Shown here: piece after piece, positions 33,661 to 41,332 of the stretch
How the letters are laid out: every line of letters begins with the position of its first letter
Position numbering within the stretch: the stretch's first letter is position 1
From: Enterococcus mundtii
GTDB lineage: Bacteria > Bacillota > Bacilli > Lactobacillales > Enterococcaceae
DNA: 64,000 nucleotides
Direction of reading: 5' to 3'
Assembly: GCF_013394305.1 (NCBI RefSeq)
Contig: NZ_AP019810.1
Span: 434,001-498,000 of the forward strand
Notes under the pieces: generated by a model
The model's input: the letters and a program-made list of their open reading frames with translations, nothing else
What the model was told of the DNA's origin: nothing
Databases searched by the model: none
Position numbers and translations under genes: made by a program

Positions 33661-34212
33661 TTATTGATTTTGATATTTTTTCCCTAGAATGATCAGGTCA
33701 TTTTCTTGATTGCCCATATTGGCAACTTTTGGCAAATGTCCCCAAACTGCATATCCATTTTTGAGAAATAACTTTTTACTTGCCTGATTCATATCAAAAA
33801 CAAATGCAAGCACTGTCTGGATTTTTAAACGATGCAGTTGAGTTTCCACAAAGGCAAGCGCGGCCTTACCTAAATGATGACCACGTGTCACTAGGTCTAG
33901 ATAAATACTGATTTCCGCTGTCTGTTGATACGCAGGCCGACCATAAAAATCACTAAGGCTGATCCAACCGACGATATGATCGCCATGACGCATTACCCAA
34001 AGCGGTCTAGAATCAGCATGATGCGCCTCAAACCAAGGGAGCCTCGAGTCAACCGTTATCGGTTCCAGGTCCGCCGTTGCTTGCTTCGATGCGATAGACT
34101 GATTATAAATGTCCACAATTCGCGGTAGATCCTTGATCGTTGCATAGGTATACTTGATATCGATTGATTTCGCCCCCTTTATTTTTGAATAGTATAACAC
34201 GTTTTTTATCAT
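33661..34212 (-). CDS. GNAT-family N-acetyltransferase (phosphinothricin acetyltransferase-like)
   Basis: The acetyltransferase domain covers the protein: YTYATIKDLPRIVDIYNQSI at the start, VGWISLSDFYGRPAYQQTAE, then YLDLVTRGHHLGKAALAF, the acetyl-CoA pyrophosphate-binding loop, and NQASKKLFLKNGYAVWGHLP near the end. This is the Pat/YncA-like group that acetylates small amines such as phosphinothricin or methionine derivatives. The start is problematic: ATG 34212 has no ribosome-binding site and lies upstream of a good extended -10 (TGTTATACT). AGGGGGCG at 34171-34178 is placed ideally for an ATC codon at 34164. The shorter version would have 167 residues. Confidence 0.8.
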   Translation of the reverse strand: MIKNVLYYSKIKGAKSIDIKYTYATIKDLPRIVDIYNQSIASKQATADLEPITVDSRLPWFEAHHADSRPLWVMRHGDHIVGWISLSDFYGRPAYQQTAEISIYLDLVTRGHHLGKAALAFVETQLHRLKIQTVLAFVFDMNQASKKLFLKNGYAVWGHLPKVANMGNQENDLIILGKKYQNQ

Positions 34213-34263
34213 CGTTATACAGCAAAAAAAAGAGTTGTATCGAAACCAATGATATTACTACTA

Positions 34264-34380
34264 TTAGTGTTTATTCTTCAATCTTTTTGATTGTTGAATG
34301 AGTTTGAGCGCACGTTTTCGTGTTTTGATATTCGGGCTGTTCAATCGTCTATATGCGCTTGAAAGGTCTTGCTTCTCCAT
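34264..34380 (-). CDS. 38-aa basic protein co-transcribed with rpmG (putative metal-homeostasis micro-protein)
   Basis: Starts ATG 34380 after a GGGGGGAT ribosome-binding site and ends TAA 34264. The product begins MEKQDLSSAYRRLNSPN, followed by a lysine/arginine-rich helix IKTRKRALKLIQQSKRLK. Short proteins of this look in enterococci and lactobacilli are, as I recall, sometimes labelled putative metal homeostasis proteins. It lies 35 bases downstream of a cysteine-poor L33 gene that carries a Zur-box-like site, so expression under zinc shortage is expected. The basic charge suggests RNA or ribosome contact, which is an inference. Confidence 0.68.
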   Translation of the reverse strand: MEKQDLSSAYRRLNSPNIKTRKRALKLIQQSKRLKNKH

Positions 34381-34415
34381 TTTATCCCCCCATTTTCTAG
34401 AACATTCATTTCACC

Positions 34416-34565
34416 TTATTTTACTTCTGTAAATAGCATTTTCTTTCTTAACTTTGGCGAATATTTCTTTAACGTTAATCGTTCCGGTGTATTTCTTTTG
34501 TTTTTACTCGTCAGATAGATTCGTTCACCCGTTTCTTTGCATTCTAATGTAATGTTTTGGCGCAT
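34416..34565 (-). CDS. rpmG: Ribosomal protein L33, zinc-independent (C-minus) paralogue
   Basis: The 49-residue protein [20 protein letters not shown], then [20 protein letters not shown], is bL33. Only one of the four zinc-binding cysteines remains (Cys9): the first pair reads CKET instead of CxxC and the second reads YSPKL instead of YCPRL. Bacteria use such C-minus paralogues to replace zinc-loaded L33 when zinc is scarce. The promoter and a Zur-like palindrome directly upstream agree with this. It leads a two-gene operon with the 38-aa protein gene. Confidence 0.93.
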   Translation of the reverse strand: MRQNITLECKETGERIYLTSKNKRNTPERLTLKKYSPKLRKKMLFTEVK

Positions 34566-34642
34566 GTTTTCTCCTTCTCTCACTCTTTTTTAGCAATTCA
34601 ATCGTTGCCCTATTTTCAGCTTCGATCAAACCACTCAAATTT

Positions 34643-34665
34643 TAAATAGTAATGATTACGATTTA
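34643..34665 (-). promoter_or_regulatory. Zur box
   Basis: A 23-bp near-perfect inverted repeat with arms TAAATAGTAAT and ATTACGATTTA around a central G matches the Gram-positive Zur operator pattern (TAAATCGTAAT, N, ATTACGATTTA) with a single base change. It begins nine bases beyond the -10 box and so covers the transcription start of rpmG. Confidence 0.85.
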
Positions 34666-34673
34666 TAAAATAT

Positions 34674-34702
34674 AATATACGCTAGTAGCGAATTACTGTC
34701 AA
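34674..34702 (-). promoter_or_regulatory. Sigma-A promoter of the rpmG operon
   Basis: Minus-strand TTGACA (34697-34702) and TATATT (34674-34679) with a 17-base spacer, immediately upstream of the Zur box. Confidence 0.85.
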
Positions 34703-34826
34703 TAAAAAAACGAATGAAAATAACTTCAAATGAATGGATACTCATTTTAAACAATTAAAAATAACAAAAAACTGATTTTCAACAGGCAACTACGTACGCC
34801 ATCGAATGACAGTTTTTTTGTCTTTA

Positions 34827-35843
34827 CTATTGTTTTACAGTTGTTTCTAGTAGTTCAAACAGATCGGCTAGTACAAACTCTGCTTGTGGCTCATCTGCCC
34901 AAATACCAACCATACTACCCATCACTGGTAATTCGGTATTGCTGACTACAGTGGATGTCGAAATTGTCGCTAGTGCGTTTTTTGCTGTATCAAAGGAGTA
35001 ATGTCCTTGTTCACTTGTTTTTCGACCGATGACCCAATACCAGTGATCGTTCGTATTCACTACTTGATGCCCTTGATCAAGTAAAAATTCGGCAGAACTG
35101 ACGTGATAGTTGTCCCACCCTGCTGTCCAATAGGCAATCACTAAGTCTTGATCGAATCGACCAAATTGTTCTTTTTCCTCGTAGTAGATGCCGTCGTTAA
35201 ATACGATCGGAATCATCCCATAGGTTTTGACCAGTTCAGCCAATTGATTGGTATAAGTGACAAAATCGCGATACTTCCCAGACTGCTGGAGTCCTCGCCA
35301 TCCGCCATCAGTTAAATCATTGGCAAATTCATCGCAACCTATATTGAAGGAATTAGTGATCGTTGAGAAGTAGCTCACATATTTTTCAAGTAGTGCTTTG
35401 GTGAAAGCGACCGCTTCTTGATTATCCAAATCAAGTGTTCGAATCGACGTTTGATAACAAGGGTGTTCGATGCCTAATTGTTGCATTCCTGTTAGAATCG
35501 CGTCCATATGGCCAGGGGTATTGATAAGCGGGATCACTTCCATGTTTTCTGCCTTAGCCACACTAGCTAACTCTGCCATTTCTGTTTCCGTCAAATAAGT
35601 ACCATTAGGATCCTCATAGTACTGTTTTGTTCCTGCAATCAATGCTTCTTTGACTGATTGACTGGAATAAGTTTTCCCTTTGACAGTCAGCGTCATGTCA
35701 TCCAGTAAAAAGCGTAATCCGTTATTTCCCAGCGCAAAAGAAATCCCCGTGTATCGACATTGACTTGCTTTTTTTATGATCTGGATCAATTGTTCTTTCG
35801 AAAAATATTTACGGCCATTATCAATCAATAAAACCTTTTTCAT
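34827..35843 (-). CDS. Glycoside hydrolase family 20 beta-N-acetylhexosaminidase-like enzyme
   Basis: A 338-residue TIM-barrel protein starting KKVLLIDNGRKYFSKEQL. The family hallmarks are VIPLINTPGHMDAIL on one barrel strand and the catalytic Asp-Glu pair in NIGCDEFAND. Also present are VFNDGIYY and the substrate-binding tryptophans of VIAYWTAGWDNY. No signal peptide is seen from ATG 35843, which has GTGGAGG just upstream (the frame is open to 35897 without such a site). It therefore acts in the cytoplasm, probably on imported GlcNAc or GalNAc oligosaccharides. It lies downstream of the DeoR/M24 pair and may share their transcript. Confidence 0.88.
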   Translation of the reverse strand: MKKVLLIDNGRKYFSKEQLIQIIKKASQCRYTGISFALGNNGLRFLLDDMTLTVKGKTYSSQSVKEALIAGTKQYYEDPNGTYLTETEMAELASVAKAENMEVIPLINTPGHMDAILTGMQQLGIEHPCYQTSIRTLDLDNQEAVAFTKALLEKYVSYFSTITNSFNIGCDEFANDLTDGGWRGLQQSGKYRDFVTYTNQLAELVKTYGMIPIVFNDGIYYEEKEQFGRFDQDLVIAYWTAGWDNYHVSSAEFLLDQGHQVVNTNDHWYWVIGRKTSEQGHYSFDTAKNALATISTSTVVSNTELPVMGSMVGIWADEPQAEFVLADLFELLETTVKQ

Positions 35844-35973
35844 CTTTACCTCCACAAAAAGAAATCGTTTACATATTATACAATAAAGGAGGCCCAACGA
35901 AAATACTCTTTTGCACTTAAATAAAAAAATCCCCTCTCAACCAGATTACTCGATCGTTAAGAAGGGAGGTTGC

Positions 35974-37371
35974 TTATTCAACTGAATCTACACAGAATGC
36001 CTTTTCTTTGGCTAAAAAGAACGGACGGAGATAGCCGACAGTGTTTGATAAAGGCAGCAATTCTTCACTTAAATGAATCTTCAAGACATCCGCTAAATAT
36101 TGCTTACGTCTAACGATCCGCTCCCACATGTCTGGATATTGCTCTTTCAGTTCATTTCTCAATCCTTCATCTGCTAGTGCCACACATTCTTCTGCACTTA
36201 CTCCAGTATATCCTGATACAGAAGGAATAATATCTAACTGGAAGATCATACCACTCTTGATGATTTCTTGCGAACCAGAATAAATGGGCGAGGCTAACCA
36301 TTCTTCATCCGCCGTCAAGTGTCCTGGATTCAAATGCCAGTGATAGGTCACTTGTGGCAAGACTGTTTCAATCAATTGATAGAGATCAGCCCCTTTCATT
36401 CCGATATGGATAGCTTCTAGCCAGCTGACGATAGCTGCATAATAAGGTTTTGCTACTCGATCCAGATAATCGGCTTGTTCTACTGGCAGTTGAGCTTCTT
36501 CTTCGATCACAAATCCTGTACGACTGGATAAGCCACCTTTGAAGCCTGTCGTCAATGACAGCGGATCACCGAATTGGATCGTTTTTGCTGTCGGATAAAG
36601 ATTCGCAAATTCAAAACGGCGTCCAGTTGCAGCAATCGTGATCACTGTATTCGCTTGTCCTTGTCCGTGCAACAACTCTCCGATCTCGGATTCTTTCACA
36701 CCAAGCTCAATGGCATCTAATGCACGTAGCATGCAAGACGAAGCAAGATTTGCCCCATATTCGTAGTGTGCGATTTCATTTGCATTGTTCGTGACACGCG
36801 CCCCTTCCTCACCAATCAATAGATGAGTGCCATTGACGATAGCAGTTTCCGCAGTGATTGCTTGTTTTAGCGCATCTACGATAAAGAATGGTACATCGAA
36901 CAATTGGCTATTGTTTTGTGTCATAGACGTAAACAACTTCCAACCGACTAACCCGATTTTCTTTCTATCTGCCACCTTTAATGATGCAAAAATAGCTGAC
37001 AGGTTTTGTTCATGGTCCATTGGTTGATTCGGTAAAGAAAATGCTGGATAATGGATCAAATCCGCAGTGATCCGCGCATGGGCATTCATTTTTAGATTCT
37101 CATTCCCAAGAATCATCGTGAATTTGCCCGATTGATCTAACACCAATAATCCTTCTTCAAATCGCGGAATAAAGCCTGTAAAATATTCAAAATTACCACC
37201 ATGCTCTTTATCTGCATATATCACCAACAGATCTATCGCTTCGTCTTTCATGCGTTCGATCGTTTTGTTGATCCGTTCGGTGATCGTGTCCTCCGTCAAA
37301 AAGACAGGGGGAACATCTGGAAAAATCGCTGGTTTTGGTATAGTTGTTAACTGGATGTTTTCTTTTTTCAT
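35974..37371 (-). CDS. M24 (creatinase/aminopeptidase P) fold protein with degenerate metal site
   Basis: A 465-residue protein with the two-domain creatinase/prolidase build: an N-terminal domain (about 40-200) with YADKEHGGNFEYFTGFIPRF and a C-terminal pita-bread domain. The usual first two metal aspartates (IDxGxxxxGYxxDxxRT) are replaced: the strand reads LSLTTGFKGGLSSRTGF. The later positions read LNPGHLTADEE, GMIFQLDIIPS and VSAEECVAL, so a histidine and one glutamate remain. It is unlikely to be a metallo-peptidase; binding or a metal-free reaction as in creatinase is possible. It starts within the stop codon of the DeoR regulator gene and is next to the aminoethylphosphonate genes. 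Confidence 0.75.
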   Translation of the reverse strand: MKKENIQLTTIPKPAIFPDVPPVFLTEDTITERINKTIERMKDEAIDLLVIYADKEHGGNFEYFTGFIPRFEEGLLVLDQSGKFTMILGNENLKMNAHARITADLIHYPAFSLPNQPMDHEQNLSAIFASLKVADRKKIGLVGWKLFTSMTQNNSQLFDVPFFIVDALKQAITAETAIVNGTHLLIGEEGARVTNNANEIAHYEYGANLASSCMLRALDAIELGVKESEIGELLHGQGQANTVITIAATGRRFEFANLYPTAKTIQFGDPLSLTTGFKGGLSSRTGFVIEEEAQLPVEQADYLDRVAKPYYAAIVSWLEAIHIGMKGADLYQLIETVLPQVTYHWHLNPGHLTADEEWLASPIYSGSQEIIKSGMIFQLDIIPSVSGYTGVSAEECVALADEGLRNELKEQYPDMWERIVRRKQYLADVLKIHLSEELLPLSNTVGYLRPFFLAKEKAFCVDSVE

Positions 37372-38135
37372 TCATTCTTCCTCGCTTCTATGAGTTCTAC
37401 ATGGTTCTGAGTCAGTGCTTTGGCTAATGCTTTTGGAGGCTTTTGATCCGTGATCAAATAATCAATCGCTGATAAGTCGCTGACTTTATAAAAACCAGTT
37501 TTATCTAGTTTGGTATGATCCGCTAGCGCGATCACCCTACGTCCTTGTTGGATCATCTGACGTTTCACTAAGCCTTCTTCCTCTGTATGGATGAACAGTC
37601 CTTCGCTTGTCAACGCAAATACTCCAAGTAGTGTGTAGTCTGCTTGATAATTTTTCAACTGTTCCACTGTTTCCGTTCCAAATAAAAACAACTGTTCTTT
37701 GTGTAATCTACCAGGTAATAAGGAAATAGCTGTTTTCGGATGATGGGCTAGTAATAAAGCGTGAGATAAAGAATTGGTGACCGCATGGATTTTTTTGTCC
37801 GGCAGTTCTCTAATCACTGCTTCCACTGTAGTCGAAGAATCAAAGATGATCGAGGAAGGATCTGCCATTATTTCAAGCGCCTGCTCAGCCATTTGTTTTT
37901 TCACATCATTTAGGATCGTTGACCGTTGCTCATAATCAAAGATCGTTGCTTCTTTTTGAATCGCTAAAGCACCGCCATGGGTCCGTTTGATTTGGCGCTG
38001 TTTTGCTAACTGGATCAAGTCCCGACGAATCGTATCTTTAGACACATCTAAGCGATCTGCTAAATCTTCGATCGAAGCACTTTTTTCTTGATCAATCATT
38101 GTTTTAATACGTTGGATGCGTTCTTCCTTCAACAT
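37368..38135 (-). CDS. DeoR-family transcriptional regulator
   Basis: A 255-residue repressor. The N-terminal winged helix contains RIQRIKTMIDQEKSASIEDL, ADRLDVSKDTIRRDLIQL and KRTHGGAL, the classic DeoR start. The C-terminal DeoRC sensor domain has the IFDSSTTVEAVIREL phosphate-binding loop and AVTNSLSHALLLA, and senses a phosphorylated metabolite. It overlaps the M24 gene by four bases. The phn operon lies just upstream, separated by a hairpin-containing repeat. Control of the M24 and GH20 genes, or of the phn operon, is possible. Confidence 0.88.
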   Translation of the reverse strand: MLKEERIQRIKTMIDQEKSASIEDLADRLDVSKDTIRRDLIQLAKQRQIKRTHGGALAIQKEATIFDYEQRSTILNDVKKQMAEQALEIMADPSSIIFDSSTTVEAVIRELPDKKIHAVTNSLSHALLLAHHPKTAISLLPGRLHKEQLFLFGTETVEQLKNYQADYTLLGVFALTSEGLFIHTEEEGLVKRQMIQQGRRVIALADHTKLDKTGFYKVSDLSAIDYLITDQKPPKALAKALTQNHVELIEARKNE

Positions 38136-38231
38136 GACCGCTCACTCCTTTCATCTAAGATACGCTATTTTGCATTATTTTGCAATATTCTGCTGTTTTT
38201 TTCGTAAAATAAGTGGGCCACTAATTCTTTA

Positions 38232-38371
38232 CCACCTAAAACCGAATAAATGGCAGGAACAGAAGTAACCTCTTCGAAAAAAATAAGGCGCCAGCCACAA
38301 AAATTGGAAGAACAATTTTCGCGGCTAGCGCCTTATTTTTCAAGGCTAAACATTTCGGTCTCGACCTCTTG
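38232..38371 (+). repeat. 140-bp interspersed repeat with hairpin core, copy A
   Basis: Starts CCACCTAAAACCGAATAAAT, continues to CAGAAGTAACCTCTTCG, then the hairpin AAATAAGGCGCCAGCCAC / GCGGCTAGCGCCTTATTT (38282-38339), and ends with GGTCTCGACCTCTTG. Closely similar sequence is found at 55972-56111 (inverted) and 57219-57354. In this position the hairpin also serves as terminator of the phn operon on the left-going strand. Confidence 0.8.
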
Positions 38372-38384
38372 ATGGTTGATTGAT

Positions 38385-39179
38385 TCAATTCATAACAGCT
38401 TGCTTCTCTTCAATTGTTTCAATGAGTCTTGGCAAATCAGAAAACCGATCGATCACATAATCTGCGCCAGCTTCTAAAAATTCTTGCCGCACCCGCTCAA
38501 AAAGTTTCTCTTTTTCAGTAGACGATAATTGCTGATACGTGTCAAAGGAATAACCAGCTTGTGAACTTCCTTCAATTACGCCCACAGAAAGAACTCCTGC
38601 ATTCTTTCCTTCGAGTATATCAGAGATCGTATCTCCTAGTTTTAACACTTCTTGTCTATTTTCCTGTTTAAAATAATTCAAGTTCGTTAATAACATCTCT
38701 GGAGAGGGACGCCCTTTGCCGTCTACTTCATCTGGTGTGACGATGTGATCTGGCTGATACCCTTGTTCTTTCGCCTTCGCAACAACGATTGCCATCATTT
38801 CACTCGTATAACCAGTCGTACTGCCGATTTTGGTTCCTCGCTTACGTAAAGTTGCGACGGTGTCAAGTACACCCGGTTTCACTTCTGCATGATTTGCCAA
38901 TTGCTGGAATAATACTTCTTCAAATGTTTCATAGATTGCCTCGATATCAGTAGTTTCAGGCTGACGTCCGTGAGTTTCTAACCAACTTTCAGCAATACGA
39001 GGCATTTCTAGCATCATTTGGATATGCTCGATTTTTTTCATTCCCATCGGCTCTCTGATTTCTCGTTCAGTCACAGTGATCCCTTGATGTTTGAATGCTT
39101 CGCGAAACGCCGACACCGGTGCCATACAACCAAAATCGACTGCTGTTCCTGCCCAATCTAAGATGACCACATTAATCAT
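38385..39179 (-). CDS. phnX: Phosphonoacetaldehyde hydrolase (phosphonatase)
   Basis: HAD-fold enzyme that cleaves the C-P bond of phosphonoacetaldehyde to acetaldehyde and phosphate. Of the 264 residues, the nucleophile Asp8 lies in VVILDWAGTAVDFG; the cap domain has EPMGMKKIEHI with the Schiff-base lysine typical of PhnX; later motifs are GSTTGYTSEMM and KLGDTISDILEGKNAG. AGGAG precedes ATG 39179, and the gene overlaps phnW by eight bases. It is the last gene of the aminoethylphosphonate operon. Confidence 0.95.
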   Translation of the reverse strand: MINVVILDWAGTAVDFGCMAPVSAFREAFKHQGITVTEREIREPMGMKKIEHIQMMLEMPRIAESWLETHGRQPETTDIEAIYETFEEVLFQQLANHAEVKPGVLDTVATLRKRGTKIGSTTGYTSEMMAIVVAKAKEQGYQPDHIVTPDEVDGKGRPSPEMLLTNLNYFKQENRQEVLKLGDTISDILEGKNAGVLSVGVIEGSSQAGYSFDTYQQLSSTEKEKLFERVRQEFLEAGADYVIDRFSDLPRLIETIEEKQAVMN

Positions 39180-40323
39180 TTTTTCGCTCCTCCATATATT
39201 GCTGGATCAACCCAGCTACTTTTTCGATATCTTCCAGATAGATTTCACCAATATTCCCAATCCGGAAGCAATCAGTATCACTGATTTTCCCAGGATAGAT
39301 CGCGTAGCCATGTGCTTTTAAATAGTCATAAAATGCTTGGAATTCGAATTGGATGTTCTCAGGATATTTGAATGACGTGATGAAAGGTCCCTGATTCTCA
39401 CTAACATAGGCTTCAAACCCAATTTCTGCCATTCGTTCACGCAAACGCTCATTGTTCATCTGATACCTGTCATAGCGAGCATCGATACCACCTTCTTCCG
39501 CCAACTCTTCTAGCGCTTGCCAAAATGCGAGAACAGTATGGGTTGGTGAAGTGAAACGCCATTTCCCGTCTACATCCATCACACGAAATTGATCATACAG
39601 ATCCATACTCAACGTGCGTGCTTGTCCGGCACTTTTTTTTAATAGCTCTTTTTGACAAATCACAAAACCAAATCCAGGTACTCCTTGGATACATTTATTT
39701 GCACTTGAAACTAGAAAATCGATTCCTAACGCGCCAACAGGGATCGGAATGCCGCCAAAGCTTGACATCGCATCGACGATAAAACATAATTTGTGTTTCT
39801 TTGTCACTGCTGAAATCTCTTCTAAAGGATTCAAAATACCAGAAGTCGTTTCACTGTGGATCATTGCAAGTGCAGTAATACCAGGATGCAACGCTAATAG
39901 TTCCTCGATTTTTTCAGCTTGTGGTGTTTCATTTTCAGCCACTTGATAAATCACATGATCAATGCCATGGTATTGAGCCATTTGCACCATCCGTTCGCCA
40001 TAAGCACCATTTGTACAGATCAGTAAACGATCGGTCGCGCCAACAACTGAACTTAACACAGATTCAACTGCAAAGCTGCCACTTCCTTGCATCAAAACAG
40101 CTGTATAAGCCTCATTGGAGACACCAGCAAGATCAAGCAATCGTTGTCGAATCGCCTGAGTGATGACTTTAAAATCATCATCCCATGTACAATGATCGAC
40201 AAGCATTGCTTCTTTCACTGTACGACTCGTGGTCAGAGGACCTGGTGTCAGTAATTTATAATTGATTTTACTGTGATTGATTTCTTTTTCATAATGTTCG
40301 ATCACCTTTGTTTTTCCACTCAT
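39172..40323 (-). CDS. phnW: 2-Aminoethylphosphonate:pyruvate aminotransferase
   Basis: PLP enzyme turning 2-aminoethylphosphonate and pyruvate into phosphonoacetaldehyde and alanine, the substrate step for PhnX. The 383 residues start with NYKLLTPGPLTTSRTVKEAM and contain GSGSFAVESVLSSVV, FIVDAMSSFGGIPI and the PLP lysine in SSANKCIQGVPGFGFV. ATG 40323 (MSGKTK) is chosen over 40341 because TAGGAG lies seven bases before it. It follows the binding-protein gene by ten bases. Confidence 0.95.
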   Translation of the reverse strand: MSGKTKVIEHYEKEINHSKINYKLLTPGPLTTSRTVKEAMLVDHCTWDDDFKVITQAIRQRLLDLAGVSNEAYTAVLMQGSGSFAVESVLSSVVGATDRLLICTNGAYGERMVQMAQYHGIDHVIYQVAENETPQAEKIEELLALHPGITALAMIHSETTSGILNPLEEISAVTKKHKLCFIVDAMSSFGGIPIPVGALGIDFLVSSANKCIQGVPGFGFVICQKELLKKSAGQARTLSMDLYDQFRVMDVDGKWRFTSPTHTVLAFWQALEELAEEGGIDARYDRYQMNNERLRERMAEIGFEAYVSENQGPFITSFKYPENIQFEFQAFYDYLKAHGYAIYPGKISDTDCFRIGNIGEIYLEDIEKVAGLIQQYMEERKND

Positions 40324-40333
40324 TTTCTTTCTC

Positions 40334-41332
40334 CTATTCAACTAGACTGGCATGTTTTTTTAGCAGATCTGGGGTTAATGCTTCCGGGAAAACTTTTTGA
40401 TTTTTGGCGGTTTCAACCCCCGCTAGATCATCTGTTTCATAAAGTTTACTTGGGTAGAATTGTAATAAATCTGCCCGACCTTCTTTAAGGATCACATTCA
40501 ACATTTCTTCGGCTAAAGGATTCGTCGCTTCTCCTTTATCGATCACCGCGAGTGATTCTGTTAAAGCATATGTTCCTTCACTTGGTTCCACAAAATCGAT
40601 CAGCAATCCTTCTTTTTTATCTTTGATTGCTTGATGACGTAACCCAAAACCCAACGCCAATTCACCGACGCGGACTTTTTTCAACGGACCCGAACCAGAC
40701 GCTTCAATATGGTCGCCTTCATTGTCATAAATATCGGCTAAAATCGCTTGTGCTTTTGTCTCTCCATATTGATCAATCAATCCTTGGAACAATAACCAAG
40801 CTGTTGAGGAATGGTTGATATCAGAAATCGCTAGTTGCCCTTCATAGATCGGATCAGCTAAATCAGCTAAACTTGTCGGTACAGGCAAGTCTGCTTCTTC
40901 CATTGCTTGAGTATTGTAGAAAATGACCCCTTCTTGTGTCGTCATCGGTGCTTGGTAATTTGGCAGATCATCGATTGGTTGGACTTCTAATGCCAATTCT
41001 TTGAATATCGGTTCATTTTCTTGGACACCATCCAAATAGAACGTGCTCATTGTCACTAGATCCGCTTCAATATCTGTGCCTTCTGCCCAGAGTTTACCGC
41101 TCAATTCCGAAGTACCGAAGGATTGTAGCAAGTATTGGTTTTCAAATCCATTCGAATCAAGAACATCTTTGATGATTTGAACCGGCTCTTCATCTGCATT
41201 CGTGTATATTATGACTTTTTCTTCGTTACCGTTGGCATTCTCACTTGCGTTTGACGTACTACACGCCCCTAAAATTCCTAAAGCGCTGGCGAAAGACAGA
41301 TAAATGAACCCTTTTTTGACTAATTTTTTCAT
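40334..41332 (-). CDS. phnS: 2-Aminoethylphosphonate ABC transporter, substrate-binding lipoprotein
   Basis: Extracellular lipoprotein of 332 residues. The signal peptide KKLVKKGFIYLSFASALGIL ends at the lipobox LGAC with Cys24. The mature part is a family-1-type periplasmic-binding protein (KVIIYTNADEEPVQIIKD, LQSFGTSELSGKLWAEG, AISDINHSSTAWLLFQGL) as in the putative AEP and iron(III)-type binding proteins. The GAGGAG site for ATG 41332 lies within the coding frame of the upstream permease, which overlaps this gene by 74 bases. The partners are the split permease and the ATPase at 42940. Confidence 0.88.
   Translation of the reverse strand: MKKLVKKGFIYLSFASALGILGACSTSNASENANGNEEKVIIYTNADEEPVQIIKDVLDSNGFENQYLLQSFGTSELSGKLWAEGTDIEADLVTMSTFYLDGVQENEPIFKELALEVQPIDDLPNYQAPMTTQEGVIFYNTQAMEEADLPVPTSLADLADPIYEGQLAISDINHSSTAWLLFQGLIDQYGETKAQAILADIYDNEGDHIEASGSGPLKKVRVGELALGFGLRHQAIKDKKEGLLIDFVEPSEGTYALTESLAVIDKGEATNPLAEEMLNVILKEGRADLLQFYPSKLYETDDLAGVETAKNQKVFPEALTPDLLKKHASLVE

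Noticed and set aside
34766-34819. Terminator hairpin below the GH20 gene
   Set aside because: Stem of nine A/T-rich pairs with a loop of about 35 bases; too weak to list as a feature.
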